64,000 nt of DNA, taken from M3007 sp031425035 (GTDB lineage: Bacteria; Bacteroidota; Bacteroidia; Chitinophagales; Saprospiraceae). Both the position numbers and the translations under genes were made by a program. Positions 24,430-33,176 of the stretch are shown here, in pieces (position 1 is the stretch's first letter; each line of letters starts with the position of its first letter). The DNA is taken from assembly GCA_031425035.1 (NCBI GenBank), contig JANPIN010000072.1:1-64000 (forward strand), in the 5' to 3' direction. The notes under the pieces were generated by a model that saw only the letters and a program-made list of their open reading frames with translations, was not told the origin of the DNA and did no database searches.

Positions 24430-25470
24430 TTATTTCATCTCACTTGGCGTTACCACCACGCTTTTCAGTCCACCGTCGCGCAGCACCCAAAGATTAATGG
24501 CTCTGCCGATGGTACCGGCATCCAGGGATTTATGCAGCGCGTCGATCGAGTCTATGGGTCGGCCTTCAAACTGTACGATCACGTCGCCGGCCCGCAGATC
24601 GGAATTATTGGCCGGGCCATCCGGTTCCACGCTTTGCACCTGGATGCCGCCTTTGGTAGGCAGTTCCAGCGTTTGGGTCCATTTGGCGGGCAGCGCTACC
24701 GTTTGCGCACCAATACCCAGGTAGCCGCGGCGCACGCGTCCTTCGAGAATAAGTTTGCCGACGACATATTTGGCCAGGTTAGACGCTACGGCGAAGCATA
24801 GCCCCTGTGCGGGCAGAATGACGGCCGTATTTACACCGATCACATATCCATGGGAGTCCACGAGCGGGCCGCCGCTGTTCCCGGGGTTCAAGGCGGCATC
24901 CGTCTGGATCACGTCATCGATCAGACGGCCATTCTGGCTGCGCAGCGTACGTCCGAGCGCACTCACCACACCGGCCGTGACCGAATACTGAAAACCAAAG
25001 GGATTGCCGATAGCGATGGCGATCTGGCCGACCTGCAGGCGGTTGCTTTCGCCAAAGGCCAGGGGATTGAGGTTGTTGCCGTCTATTTTGATGACGGCAA
25101 TGTCCGTTGCTGCATCGTCGCCAATTACATGGGCCTGAAAAGAGCGGCCATCGGGCAGCGTGGCTTCAATATGGGTGGCGCCGTTCACCACGTGGCTGTT
25201 CGTCACCACAAAACCGTCGCTGCTGATAACAAAGCCGCTGCCGCTGCCGAAAGGATCCGGCTGACCGGAACGATTCTGCTGGTTCGACCGGTTATTGGGC
25301 TGTGGTTTTTGAACCTTGAGGTGAACGACGGCATCGCTCACCCGACGCGCGACGCGCGTTACGGTTTGTGAATAAGCATCGAGCAATAAATCGTCGGCTG
25401 GTGCAGGAAGAGGAGTGCCGGGCACATTTTGTTCGGCAGATTGCATTTCAGTAGCAAGAAAGTGCAGCAT
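24430..25470 (-). CDS. HtrA/DegP-like trypsin-type serine protease with one PDZ domain, 346 aa
   Basis: Protein quality-control protease. The catalytic triad is visible: His93 (VVTNSHVV), Asp123 (ATDIAVIKI) and Ser199 (LNPGNSGGPLV). The PDZ domain covers about 255-345 (GYLGIGAQTV to LRAGDVIVQFEG). Unlike periplasmic DegP proteins there is no convincing signal peptide or membrane anchor. Residues 1-30 are polar and Pro-rich, so a cytoplasmic site is possible. Met9 (MQSAEQN) is an alternative start. A Gln/Asn-rich loop at 55-70 precedes the protease core. Confidence 0.9.
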   Translation of the reverse strand: MLHFLATEMQSAEQNVPGTPLPAPADDLLLDAYSQTVTRVARRVSDAVVHLKVQKPQPNNRSNQQNRSGQPDPFGSGSGFVISSDGFVVTNSHVVNGATHIEATLPDGRSFQAHVIGDDAATDIAVIKIDGNNLNPLAFGESNRLQVGQIAIAIGNPFGFQYSVTAGVVSALGRTLRSQNGRLIDDVIQTDAALNPGNSGGPLVDSHGYVIGVNTAVILPAQGLCFAVASNLAKYVVGKLILEGRVRRGYLGIGAQTVALPAKWTQTLELPTKGGIQVQSVEPDGPANNSDLRAGDVIVQFEGRPIDSIDALHKSLDAGTIGRAINLWVLRDGGLKSVVVTPSEMK

Positions 25471-25649
25471 ACATGAGCATTATACGATGAAAAAATACCG
25501 GGCTTCGTGTTTACAGAACCTAAGTCGAGAATTATGCCAGCTATAAAAAATGGTGACAGATTGGCGGTAGAATTAAAAGATCAGAACCTTAAAACGACTT
25601 AATGCACCGGGCCGGCTCCTGCTACTGACGGATTGGCCGATATAAGCGT

Positions 25650-25686
25650 AAAAAAAGTCCCGTTGCCGACGATTCGGAAACGGGAC
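25650..25686 (-). terminator. Terminator downstream of the repeat-rich secreted protein
   Basis: The stem GTCCCGTT...AACGGGAC (with CCGA/TCGG extension, one mismatch) lies at 25657-25686. On the minus strand it is followed by seven T residues (25650-25656). Confidence 0.9.
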
Positions 25687-25748
25687 ATGGTACTTAACCA
25701 GGAAGTTTTTCCTAATTCAGCACTATGAGCATCTTATGAGCTTTAGCT

Positions 25749-26687
25749 TTAATTGCCGCCGCCGGAATTAGGCGTAGTGGAGCGTGGAGCTGTACGCGTG
25801 GTATCCTTCTTGGTCGTAGTGTTGTTGGTTCCCGTTCCATTCGTACCCTGGCGGTTACCGGGAGCAACTGGTTTAGTGGGGGTAGTTTTGGCCTTCATCC
25901 GCGACTTAGTGGATTTCTTACCAGTACCTTTCTGGGCTTTGGTTTTGGTCGTGGCTTTAGTCGTCTTTGTGGTTGTACTGGCGCCATTTTCCAACCTCCG
26001 CGAGGTCGTAGTGCTTTGCTTGGTGGTGCTACTGCGGTTGATACTATCCTGGCGGGTGCGCTGAGCTGGCGTCATGCTCCGGTTATCGTTCTGGTTCATG
26101 CTCCGGTTCAGGCTATCCTGACGGGTGCGTTGAGCAGGGGTCATGTTCCGGTTATCGTTCTGGTTCATGCTCCGGTTCAGGCTATCCTGGCGGGTACGCT
26201 GCGCAGGGGTCATGTTCCGGTTATCACCCCGGTTCAGGCTATCGATGATCATTGGGGACTGATCGGGCGGCATCATCTTGCCTTCTTTGGGATTGACCCC
26301 ACGATCCATGGAATCCCGTACACCGAACTGGTTCGGCTTCATGGGCTGATATGGGCGCATGGTATCCCGGGTGCTACGTCCTTCGGGTGGCAGGGTACGG
26401 TTGGTGCGCATAGTATCGGCCGGATTACCGGTATTAGGCAGGGCCCGGTTGTTCGGATTCGTACGGGCAGGCGGGGCGATCGTATCAGGTGTGCCTAAAG
26501 AACCACGGTTGGTTCCTGTATTTGGCGTAGTGGTGGGGGTATTGCCGGTATTAGTACCCGGATTGGTCGGGCTGGTACTACCTGGCTGAGTAGTCTGGGG
26601 CGTTTGAGCTGTTAGCTGTCCAAACAAACCTCCGAGGGCAAGTATTAACAGGCCATAACGAGCCTTTGATTTTATTGAGAATTTCAT
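25749..26687 (-). CDS. Secreted low-complexity protein with 23-residue tandem repeats, 312 aa
   Basis: A signal peptide ends near residue 28 (GLFGQLTAQ). The mature chain is disordered: a Thr/Pro/Asn-rich start, a middle with three copies of a 23-residue unit (NMTPAQRTRQDSLNRSMNQ), then a Lys/Thr-rich basic C-terminal tail (TTTKTTKATTKTKAQKG). The repeat units are coded by near-identical 69-bp DNA repeats (about 26043-26250). I do not recognise a family. It could be a cell-surface or matrix protein binding nucleic acid or anionic polymer, but this is only inference from its charge. Confidence 0.75.
   Translation of the reverse strand: MKFSIKSKARYGLLILALGGLFGQLTAQTPQTTQPGSTSPTNPGTNTGNTPTTTPNTGTNRGSLGTPDTIAPPARTNPNNRALPNTGNPADTMRTNRTLPPEGRSTRDTMRPYQPMKPNQFGVRDSMDRGVNPKEGKMMPPDQSPMIIDSLNRGDNRNMTPAQRTRQDSLNRSMNQNDNRNMTPAQRTRQDSLNRSMNQNDNRSMTPAQRTRQDSINRSSTTKQSTTTSRRLENGASTTTKTTKATTKTKAQKGTGKKSTKSRMKAKTTPTKPVAPGNRQGTNGTGTNNTTTKKDTTRTAPRSTTPNSGGGN
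26043..26250. repeat. 69-bp in-frame tandem repeat, about three copies
   Basis: Near-identical 69-bp units each containing CTATCCTG-CGGGT-CG and CCGGTTATC. The variants mainly affect third positions. Such arrays can change in copy number between strains. Confidence 0.85.
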
Positions 26688-26845
26688 AACAATTGGTGGT
26701 TGATGAAAATTATACGATTAATTATTCCCAACTAACCCGCATAAATGGGCAGGAAAGGAAACTTTTACCTGATAGCCTGGGAGCCGCCAGGCGTAAAGTG
26801 TAATAAAAAAGCCAAAATCTTTATGCCAATTAGTCCAATTCAGGC

Positions 26846-26891
26846 CAAAAAGCGAGGGGTTTGTACGGCGTAAATGCCGTACAAACCCCTC
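26846..26891 (-). terminator. Terminator downstream of gldH
   Basis: A perfect 16-bp stem GAGGGGTTTGTACGGC / GCCGTACAAACCCCTC around a 6-base loop. A short T-run follows on the minus strand (CTTTTTGG). Confidence 0.88.
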
Positions 26892-26918
26892 TTAAATCAA
26901 TTACACCGTTAAACCAAC

Positions 26919-27398
26919 TTATTTCTTGCGCGGTACTTTCTCTAAAATCAGCCCTACCGATTTTATCCCCGTAAGGTGGTCTAAACGTGTATTTTGTTCC
27001 ACAGTCAGAATATATTCGCCGGTTTGTTTGAAGTAGGCATTCTCCTGCAGGGTGCTGCGCAGATCGCAGTCGTGACCGGAACATGTACCCAAAGTACCAC
27101 CCTGTACGTTGAAAAATTCAAAAGAGCGCACCCTGGTCAGGCGATGGCCATCCGGAAAGCGGGTGGAAAGTTTCAGATAAATGTTTTGCGCCGGGAACGT
27201 ATCACTATGCTCGAAGTCGAGGTAGAAGTTGTAACGCGACACCGTGTCCGTGATCGTGAAATTAAAATTCAGGGTATCCGCATACGCCCAGGAACCACTA
27301 TCGGGTATTTTTTTTACTTCTTGAAAAGCATAGTCCGGACCGCAGGCGGTGAGACAAAAGACAAACAAGGCGAACAATGACCAGGCAGAATTTTTCAT
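26919..27398 (-). CDS. gldH: Gliding motility lipoprotein GldH, 159 aa
   Basis: Bacteroidota gliding/T9SS-associated lipoprotein. The lipoprotein signal ends in CLTACGPDY (Cys about residue 19). The GldH core includes SWAYADTLNFNFTITDT, YNFYLDFEHSDTFPAQNIY and NAYFKQTGEYILTVEQ. I chose the ATG at 27398 (MKNSAWSLF) because it starts the signal peptide. The open frame runs to 27428. It is monocistronic and divergent from the AlkD-like gene. Its presence suggests gliding machinery in the genome. Confidence 0.92.
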   Translation of the reverse strand: MKNSAWSLFALFVFCLTACGPDYAFQEVKKIPDSGSWAYADTLNFNFTITDTVSRYNFYLDFEHSDTFPAQNIYLKLSTRFPDGHRLTRVRSFEFFNVQGGTLGTCSGHDCDLRSTLQENAYFKQTGEYILTVEQNTRLDHLTGIKSVGLILEKVPRKK

Positions 27399-27512
27399 AA
27401 AAAAGGCGTCTTTTAAAGTGCAAAGCAATAACGTTACTGCGCCGTTTTATAATTTTTGTTGCAGGCTCCAATAACTAAGACCTTTAAAACTCATCACTCA
27501 CGCCGTCCGCAC

Positions 27513-28196
27513 ATGTCCCCATCCAGTTACTTTCAGCACGTATATGCCATTTTTCGTGAACAGGGTCATCCGGAAATTGCCCAGGGACAAATGGCCTATA
27601 TGCGGCGCCAGTTTGATTTTTTCGGCTTAAAAGCCCCTGTCTGGCTGGCGCTGACGAAAGACATTCATCGTACATCCGGTGTACCCGAGGGCGCGGATCT
27701 CCTGGAGCTGGTTCGTCTTTGTCTGGCTGATGATCACCGCGAAATGCACTACTTCGCCCTGGAAACGGTGCAAAAAAACCTGAAGAAACAGCCCGCTGAA
27801 TATCTGGCTTTCCTGGAAGAACTGGTGCTCACCCGCTCGTGGTGGGATACGGTAGACTGGCTGGCCAAGCTGATCGGCATGCATCTGCTGCGGTTTCCGG
27901 AACTGCAGGAACCTGCGTGTGCCCGCTGGCTGGCTTCCGGCAACATCTGGCTGCAGCGGGTGAGCATGATCTTCCAATTGACCTACCGGGAGAAAACAAA
28001 TACCGCCCTGATGTTTCAAAACATTCGCCAACTGGCCGGTTCACCGGAATTTTTTATTCGCAAAGGTGCGGGCTGGGCACTGCGGCAGTATGCTAAAACC
28101 GATCCCGCTGCGGTTTTACAGTTCGTGGAATCCACTGCCCTGTCCCCGCTCACCCGGCGGGAAGCCCTTAAAACACTGTCAAAAATGGCCCGCTAA
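27513..28196 (+). CDS. AlkD-like DNA alkylation repair protein, 227 aa
   Basis: A HEAT-like repeat DNA glycosylase, probably removing N3/N7 alkylpurines. Typical family regions are GHPEIAQGQMAYMRRQFDFFG, then MHYFALETVQKN, the catalytic-site stretch SWWDTVDWLAKLIG (Trp-Trp-Asp-Thr-Val-Asp) and FFIRKGAGWALRQYAKTDP near the C-terminus. Start at MSPSSYFQ (27513); the frame opens earlier at 27456 without support. It is divergent from gldH. Confidence 0.9.
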   Translation: MSPSSYFQHVYAIFREQGHPEIAQGQMAYMRRQFDFFGLKAPVWLALTKDIHRTSGVPEGADLLELVRLCLADDHREMHYFALETVQKNLKKQPAEYLAFLEELVLTRSWWDTVDWLAKLIGMHLLRFPELQEPACARWLASGNIWLQRVSMIFQLTYREKTNTALMFQNIRQLAGSPEFFIRKGAGWALRQYAKTDPAAVLQFVESTALSPLTRREALKTLSKMAR

Positions 28197-28199
28197 ATA

Positions 28200-28237
28200 C
28201 AGCGTCCCCGCTGGAATAAAATCCGGCGGGGACGCTG
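28200..28237. terminator. Hairpin downstream of the AlkD-like gene
   Basis: CAGCGTCCCCGC pairs perfectly with GCGGGGACGCTG around a 14-base loop, beginning 3 bp after the stop codon. No T-run follows, so it may be a weak or Rho-assisted terminator. Confidence 0.65.
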
Positions 28238-28257
28238 CACTTGGTGGTGGTACTTAA

Positions 28258-28350
28258 TCAGGCCGATGCCTGTTGCGTTTTCAGGGATAATGCTTTGCGT
28301 CCAATATAAACGACAGCCAGCAGCAGGGTGTAAGAAAGAGTTGCGGTCAT
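28258..28350 (-). CDS. Possible 30-residue single-pass membrane peptide
   Basis: MTATLSYTLLLAVVYIGRKA starts at 28350, with a hydrophobic core and a Lys/Gln-rich tail. The frame is open to 28494, but the upstream part does not look coded. There is no clear ribosome-binding site. It could equally be chance; the hydrophobic stretch is the only support. Confidence 0.3.
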   Translation of the reverse strand: MTATLSYTLLLAVVYIGRKALSLKTQQASA

Positions 28351-28602
28351 GGTTACGGTGATTGGTTGGTAGATGTGTGTAAGACGTTCGAAGAACGCCC
28401 AGCCCCTATCACTTCGCTGCCTGGCAGGCGTGAATTTTTTGTGAAAAACCACGGTTCTTTTTACATGATTTTGCAAAACACTGATTTTCAGCAATTTGCA
28501 TGCGATGAATTTAAATTTTAAAAATCATTCAGCATAAATTTTCTGACCTTGCGCAGCAGACGATCAATCATAATTTCTGTTCTACCAACAATACTCTGAC
28601 CA

Positions 28603-30393
28603 ATGTCCCGACTAGCGTTTTGGCTTTGTGCCGCTCTTATTGCAGGTTCGTCATTTTTCTATTATCCGAAATGGCAGCAGCGGGATACGGAAGCGACCAT
28701 CAGTTGGGATGTGTCGGGTTACTACCTCTATTTGCCGGCGCTCTTCATCCATCATGATCTCAAGCAGGTGCAGTTTTTCGACAGTACCTCGCAGAAATAC
28801 CAGATGGGGCCGGGCATGGGCCAGGTTTTTAAACACGAGAAATCCGGCAATTACGTCATGAAATACGCCAGCGGTCAGGCTTTTCAGTACCTGCCCTGGT
28901 TTACGGCCGCGCATTTGCTGGCCCGGCCGCTGGGTTACCCGGCCGATGGTTTTTCCAGGCCCTACCAGGCCGCTATTACCTGGGGCAGTCTGCTGGTGGC
29001 GCTGCTGGGACTATGGGTCACGCGACTGAACCTGCTGCGGTATTTCTCCGACCGTTCGGTGGCCATCACCTTGCTTTGCCTGGTTTTCGGCACGAACTAC
29101 CTGAATTACACCGCTTTCGATGGCGCCATGACCCATAACTGGCTGTTCACGGTGTATAGTCTGCTCATTTTCAGCATCATACGGTTTTATGAACGACCGT
29201 CGTTCCGCTGGGCGGCGGCCATCGGTCTATGGGTGGGCTGGGCTATACTGACCCGGCCAACCGAAATCGTGGCCGCTACATTGCCAGTAATCTGGGGCGT
29301 GGGTTCATGGCCGGCGTTGCGGGAGCGACTGATTTTTTTCCGGCAACAACTGCCTAAACTGGCGGTGGCGGCCATCGTAGCGGGTCTTATTATCGCTATT
29401 CAGCCGCTTTACTGGCACTATGTATCGGGCGAGTGGCTGGTGTACAGCTATGGCGAACAAAGTTTTAGCTGGCTGCGGCCCCACCTGACCGACGTGCTGT
29501 TCAGCGCCCGGGCCGGCTGGCTGATTTATTCCCCGATGATGATTTTCGCCGTGCTGGGTTTTTTCCAGTTGCGGCGTCAGCAGCCGGCGATTTTTCCCGG
29601 CATCCTCCTTTTTTGCCTGCTTTTCCTCTACATCACCGCCGCCTGGGATATTTGGTGGTATGGCGGCAGTCTGGGCATGCGCGCCCTGGTGCAGAGCTAT
29701 GCCCTGTGGGTGTTCCCGCTGGCCGCTTTTGCCGGCTGGGTGACGGAGCGATCGTGGCGGCAATGGACCTTTCCAATCGTGGCGGGCCTGTTCATTTACT
29801 GCAACCTGTGGTGGACCCATCAGGCCCACCGTGGCGACGGACTTTTTGTGTCGGAACAAATGACCAGACCCTTCGCGCTACGCGTTTTCGGGCGTTCCCA
29901 CCTGGAGCGCGACTGGTTGAAATTGCTGGATACCAAAGAGGAATATCGCGGCGCTGATCGAGGAAAAGTGCAGGAACTACTGGTCAAAAACTTTGACGTC
30001 GATACCCTGAACACCACGGAAGAGAGGCCGCTGAATGGCAGTAAAAGCCTGATACTGAACAAAGACCACCAGTTCTCTCCCGAATATCCTGTGCCGCTGG
30101 AACATACGGACGGCTGGCTGCGGGCCAGTATCATTTTCCAGTGCGACCCCAAAGAATGGGACTTCTGGAAAATGACCCAGTTCATCGTCCGCTTTTACGA
30201 CGGGGATAAAAAAATAAAGGAACGGATGGTCCGCCTGCAACGCCATGCAGATGGTTCGGAGGCTAAAAGCCTGTTTTTTGATACGCGGCTTCCCGCGCAG
30301 TTCTTCGATCGGGCGACCATTTTATTCTGGAATGCGGATGGAGAGAAAACCATCCGGCTCGACGATCTGCGGGTAGAATGGTTCCAGGGCTAG
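28603..30393 (+). CDS. Multi-spanning membrane protein, GT-C glycosyltransferase-like, 596 aa
   Basis: About 11 membrane helices in residues 1-410, with a long extracytoplasmic first loop containing SWDVSGYYLYLPALF (an acidic residue in the loop after helix 1, as in GT-C enzymes). The motif NYLNYTAFDGAMTHNWLF lies in the third loop region and TRPTEIVAATLPVIWG in the middle. The C-terminal 170 residues form a soluble domain (GWLRASIIFQCDPKEW, MTQFIVRFYDG). No nearby sugar-transfer genes suggest a substrate. The family is inferred from topology. Confidence 0.75.
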   Translation: MSRLAFWLCAALIAGSSFFYYPKWQQRDTEATISWDVSGYYLYLPALFIHHDLKQVQFFDSTSQKYQMGPGMGQVFKHEKSGNYVMKYASGQAFQYLPWFTAAHLLARPLGYPADGFSRPYQAAITWGSLLVALLGLWVTRLNLLRYFSDRSVAITLLCLVFGTNYLNYTAFDGAMTHNWLFTVYSLLIFSIIRFYERPSFRWAAAIGLWVGWAILTRPTEIVAATLPVIWGVGSWPALRERLIFFRQQLPKLAVAAIVAGLIIAIQPLYWHYVSGEWLVYSYGEQSFSWLRPHLTDVLFSARAGWLIYSPMMIFAVLGFFQLRRQQPAIFPGILLFCLLFLYITAAWDIWWYGGSLGMRALVQSYALWVFPLAAFAGWVTERSWRQWTFPIVAGLFIYCNLWWTHQAHRGDGLFVSEQMTRPFALRVFGRSHLERDWLKLLDTKEEYRGADRGKVQELLVKNFDVDTLNTTEERPLNGSKSLILNKDHQFSPEYPVPLEHTDGWLRASIIFQCDPKEWDFWKMTQFIVRFYDGDKKIKERMVRLQRHADGSEAKSLFFDTRLPAQFFDRATILFWNADGEKTIRLDDLRVEWFQG

Positions 30394-30408
30394 TGCCGTT
30401 TGGCGACC

Positions 30409-31551
30409 CTATTTTTTATTAAAGGCAATGGAGAAAATCGAGTTTTTTTCCCCCCGGCTATCCAGGCCGAAAGGCACGCCGTTTTCGACATACAGCGTTT
30501 TCATAATGCCCTGGCGGACATTTTCTTCGTGAAAAAGGTCGATACAAATGACCCGGCCGGCATATAGTCCGGTGACTTCATTTTGCAGCGTATGGCCGAT
30601 GACCATGCGTTTGGCGCCGGCATAATTCAGCACGGTATTCAATTGATCTTCGGTGAGCAGGCTCTTGGCGGCGCCGCGGTACCAGAAAATGCCGTCTTGC
30701 ACGTCAAAAACCAGTTTTGCGCGGGAATTTGCAATGTCCTGGTAAGGCTTGCCCAGATACTGGCGGCCGATCACATTTACATCATGCAGGCTGATCCCGG
30801 AATTAGCGAGTTCCGGACTGATGCCGGCATGGCAGAAAACGTAGTCGCCAATTTTTTCCACGGCATTTTTGGTGCGCAGCCAGCGACCCAGTTCGGAGTT
30901 GTTATCATACCAGTGTTTATATTCTTCGCGCATTAAATCCACGTTTTCCACGTATTTACGCCGCATGTACTGCGTGTCGCCTTGTAGGTTCAGCACCTCG
31001 TGGTTGCCCAGAATGAAATGCACTTTGCCGCCGGCGGCCAGGGCTTCGGTTTCCAGTTTATAAATCAGCCACAGGCATTCGGTCACGTTCAACCCCCGGT
31101 CGAAAAAATCGCCGACCAGCACCAGATGGCCTTTACCGTAGTTCCAGTTGAATTTATCGTCGATCACCTCCGCACCGACCAGCATCATTTTAAATGCTTC
31201 GAAATCGCCCTCTATATCCGAAAGGGCCAGCATCTTTTCCGGCAAATCATATACATCCGGCTCCACCTGCAGGGAATCGTGCAACCGGAACGAAAAATGC
31301 TCATGGTTTTTCTGCACAAAACATTGCAGATTGACCTCGCTCCGTTCCTGGTACTTGGCAGAGGTGTAGGTGAGCGAGCTATCGCGGTAGACGAGGGATT
31401 TTACCAGAATGTGGCGCCCGCGATACAAGACCAGTGGACCATCTGCGTCGGCCTTGGAATTATCATGACCGGGGCCAGGTTCGGGGCCATTCGCCGGCAG
31501 CAGACCGGGCAACAAGAACAGAATGGCACGTAGCAGATATTTAATATTCAT
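30409..31551 (-). CDS. Secreted calcineurin-like metallophosphoesterase, 380 aa
   Basis: Bimetal phosphatase of the Shewanella-like/PPP branch. The signal segment MNIKYLLRAILFLLPGL starts at the ATG at 31551. The metal motifs are LALSDIEGDFEAF (D-x-E/H type), LVGDFFDRG (GDxxDRG), LGNHEVLNLQG (GNHE), FCHAGISP and VIGHTLQNEV. The first motif reads SDIEGD rather than DxH. The open frame to 31647 is not supported by a signal peptide. It ends 15 bp from the convergent GT-C-like gene. Confidence 0.9.
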   Translation of the reverse strand: MNIKYLLRAILFLLPGLLPANGPEPGPGHDNSKADADGPLVLYRGRHILVKSLVYRDSSLTYTSAKYQERSEVNLQCFVQKNHEHFSFRLHDSLQVEPDVYDLPEKMLALSDIEGDFEAFKMMLVGAEVIDDKFNWNYGKGHLVLVGDFFDRGLNVTECLWLIYKLETEALAAGGKVHFILGNHEVLNLQGDTQYMRRKYVENVDLMREEYKHWYDNNSELGRWLRTKNAVEKIGDYVFCHAGISPELANSGISLHDVNVIGRQYLGKPYQDIANSRAKLVFDVQDGIFWYRGAAKSLLTEDQLNTVLNYAGAKRMVIGHTLQNEVTGLYAGRVICIDLFHEENVRQGIMKTLYVENGVPFGLDSRGEKNSIFSIAFNKK

Positions 31552-31975
31552 AGTTTGATTTCGGTTGGTAGCGGGTACAAGCAATACCCAGTCAGAAAAA
31601 CGCGATAAAAACCGTTCCGTCACCACAAAAATAGGGCATAGAACCAAAGGGTAATTTCACTTTTTTTAGTCTTCCAGAATTTCGTTCTATCTGCCAATTG
31701 ATTAACCTTTTAAATTTTGTATTCTTCTTGAAAAAGCCTGTATAGGAAAATGATATGTGGAATTTCATGAAGCAAGGCAATGGCCATAATATGCAGGAAC
31801 TGCTTTTTGTGACCCTTACATGACGTTAGCTGCCAGGTGATCGGGCCAATTTTCCCCAGTCGAAGGCCTGATGTTTACCCAAAAACCGGCAATCTAAAGC
31901 TTTTAAGGTCAGTTCGATCGGCAGGTGTTCAAACGGACAAACCTAAGCCCAAACGGCAAATCTGCCAACATGTAC
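31552..31975. other. Gene-free stretch upstream of the phosphoesterase
   Basis: About 420 bp, A+T-richer than its surroundings, upstream of the phosphoesterase start and downstream of the HTH gene end. One antisense frame of 62 codons is present but lacks protein character. No repeat or hairpin stands out. Confidence 0.35.
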
Positions 31976-32995
31976 TCAGTCTTCATGCTCGATATGCAGC
32001 CGGATCCGCTGCTCTACCCGGTCAATTTTTTTATTCAATTCGCCAAAGAACCAGGCCCGGTTTTTCTCGGCGGCAGTGCTGATGGGGACCGATTTGGTGA
32101 TCAGCGTTTTGAACCAGTCCGCCGTAAAAGCACATAATTTCGGGTCGGCGCTTTTCATAAAATTGGGATTACAAAACGCGGCGTACACCATCTGTCCGTA
32201 GTCGCTGATGATCATGCCGGTGATATTGGCGTACACCATTTCATTATGGTATAACTGGAAAGCGCCCCGCCCGAGCTCGGGTTTTTCGCCGATCTTAAAT
32301 TTCTTCCCGGCAGCGGCCATTTGTTTCATGTGCGCGGCCCATTCCCGTAGTTTGGCGCATAAAAGCAGGGCATCGGCCGGCTGCCGGAAACCGCCGGAAT
32401 ACAGGTGATATTCGATCTGAGCGAGCGTATTATCCATGATCTGCACGCTCCAGAGTTCGGTGCCGTCGATAGAAATATATTGCTCCAGCAGGGTTTCACT
32501 GAGCCGGATGACCGGAGAGCTGACCAGGTCGAAATCGAAAGGGCGGTCGTGTAAATACGCGAAATTCCAGGTCGTGCGGCCCCAGGTATAGAGTTTGAAA
32601 CTGATCAGTTCGGGTAGGAACATGTAGGTCAGTACCGGGATTTCCACCGAGGCATACAGCATTTGAACGTTGGGAATGCGCCGCAGCGGTTCCAGATCGG
32701 CGATAAAACCATTCAGATAATCGGAGAAATCATGGAGTCTTTGCGAAAAAGCATTGAATTCAAAGAGCACGTTGTTCGTTTGACCCAGCATCAGTGCATC
32801 CAGAGAAATATGAAAGTGCCGCGCCAGGGTAGCCATTTCGCTTGGCGAGAGAAAAGTGTCGCCCCGCATGCGCCGGTAAATCGCATCCTTGGCCAGATGC
32901 AGTAACTCGCCAATCGCTTCCACGGCGTCGGCACGGCGCGGAAAACGGGCAATAACCAGGTCGAAAAATTGTTCCTGCAAATGGGAATCGGACAT
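31976..32995 (-). CDS. Helix-turn-helix regulator-like protein with large effector domain, 339 aa
   Basis: The N-terminal part (residues about 5-65) looks like a Cro/CI or BetR-type HTH: AVEAIGELLHLAKDAIYRRM, then TFLSPSEMATLARHFHISLD. The 270-residue C-terminal domain is unrecognised and mostly helical. It includes FEFNAFSQRLHDFSDYLNGF and a possible sensor region around FKLYTWGRTTWNF. Start at MSDSHLQEQ (32995); the frame extends to 33154 only into the promoter. It is divergent from carA with about 180 bp between. Similar HTH proteins are common in Bacteroidota, but targets are unknown. Confidence 0.75.
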   Translation of the reverse strand: MSDSHLQEQFFDLVIARFPRRADAVEAIGELLHLAKDAIYRRMRGDTFLSPSEMATLARHFHISLDALMLGQTNNVLFEFNAFSQRLHDFSDYLNGFIADLEPLRRIPNVQMLYASVEIPVLTYMFLPELISFKLYTWGRTTWNFAYLHDRPFDFDLVSSPVIRLSETLLEQYISIDGTELWSVQIMDNTLAQIEYHLYSGGFRQPADALLLCAKLREWAAHMKQMAAAGKKFKIGEKPELGRGAFQLYHNEMVYANITGMIISDYGQMVYAAFCNPNFMKSADPKLCAFTADWFKTLITKSVPISTAAEKNRAWFFGELNKKIDRVEQRIRLHIEHED

Positions 32996-33176
32996 GCACG
33001 GGGATTTTTGGCTGATAATCTGCGAAAAGTAATTGATCTGGGATTTTCCGGCCAATAAAACTGAAAAATGACTGTAAAAAACGGTCGTCCTAACCGATCT
33101 TTGCGTTCCAAAAAACAACCGCCCGGTATTTGTAAAGAATACTCTTTTCCTCACAAGTCCGGCCCCACCTCACACT

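Noticed and set aside
26043..26250. Regular 69-bp repeats as a possible CRISPR array
   Set aside because: Units are contiguous with no spacers, and they stay in one reading frame of a secreted protein.
28351..28494. Upstream extension of the 30-residue membrane peptide
   Set aside because: No coding character; it contains the AlkD-GT-C intergenic A+T-rich sequence.
31592..31780. Minus-strand 62-codon frame upstream of the phosphoesterase
   Set aside because: No protein character, and it overlaps the likely promoter region.
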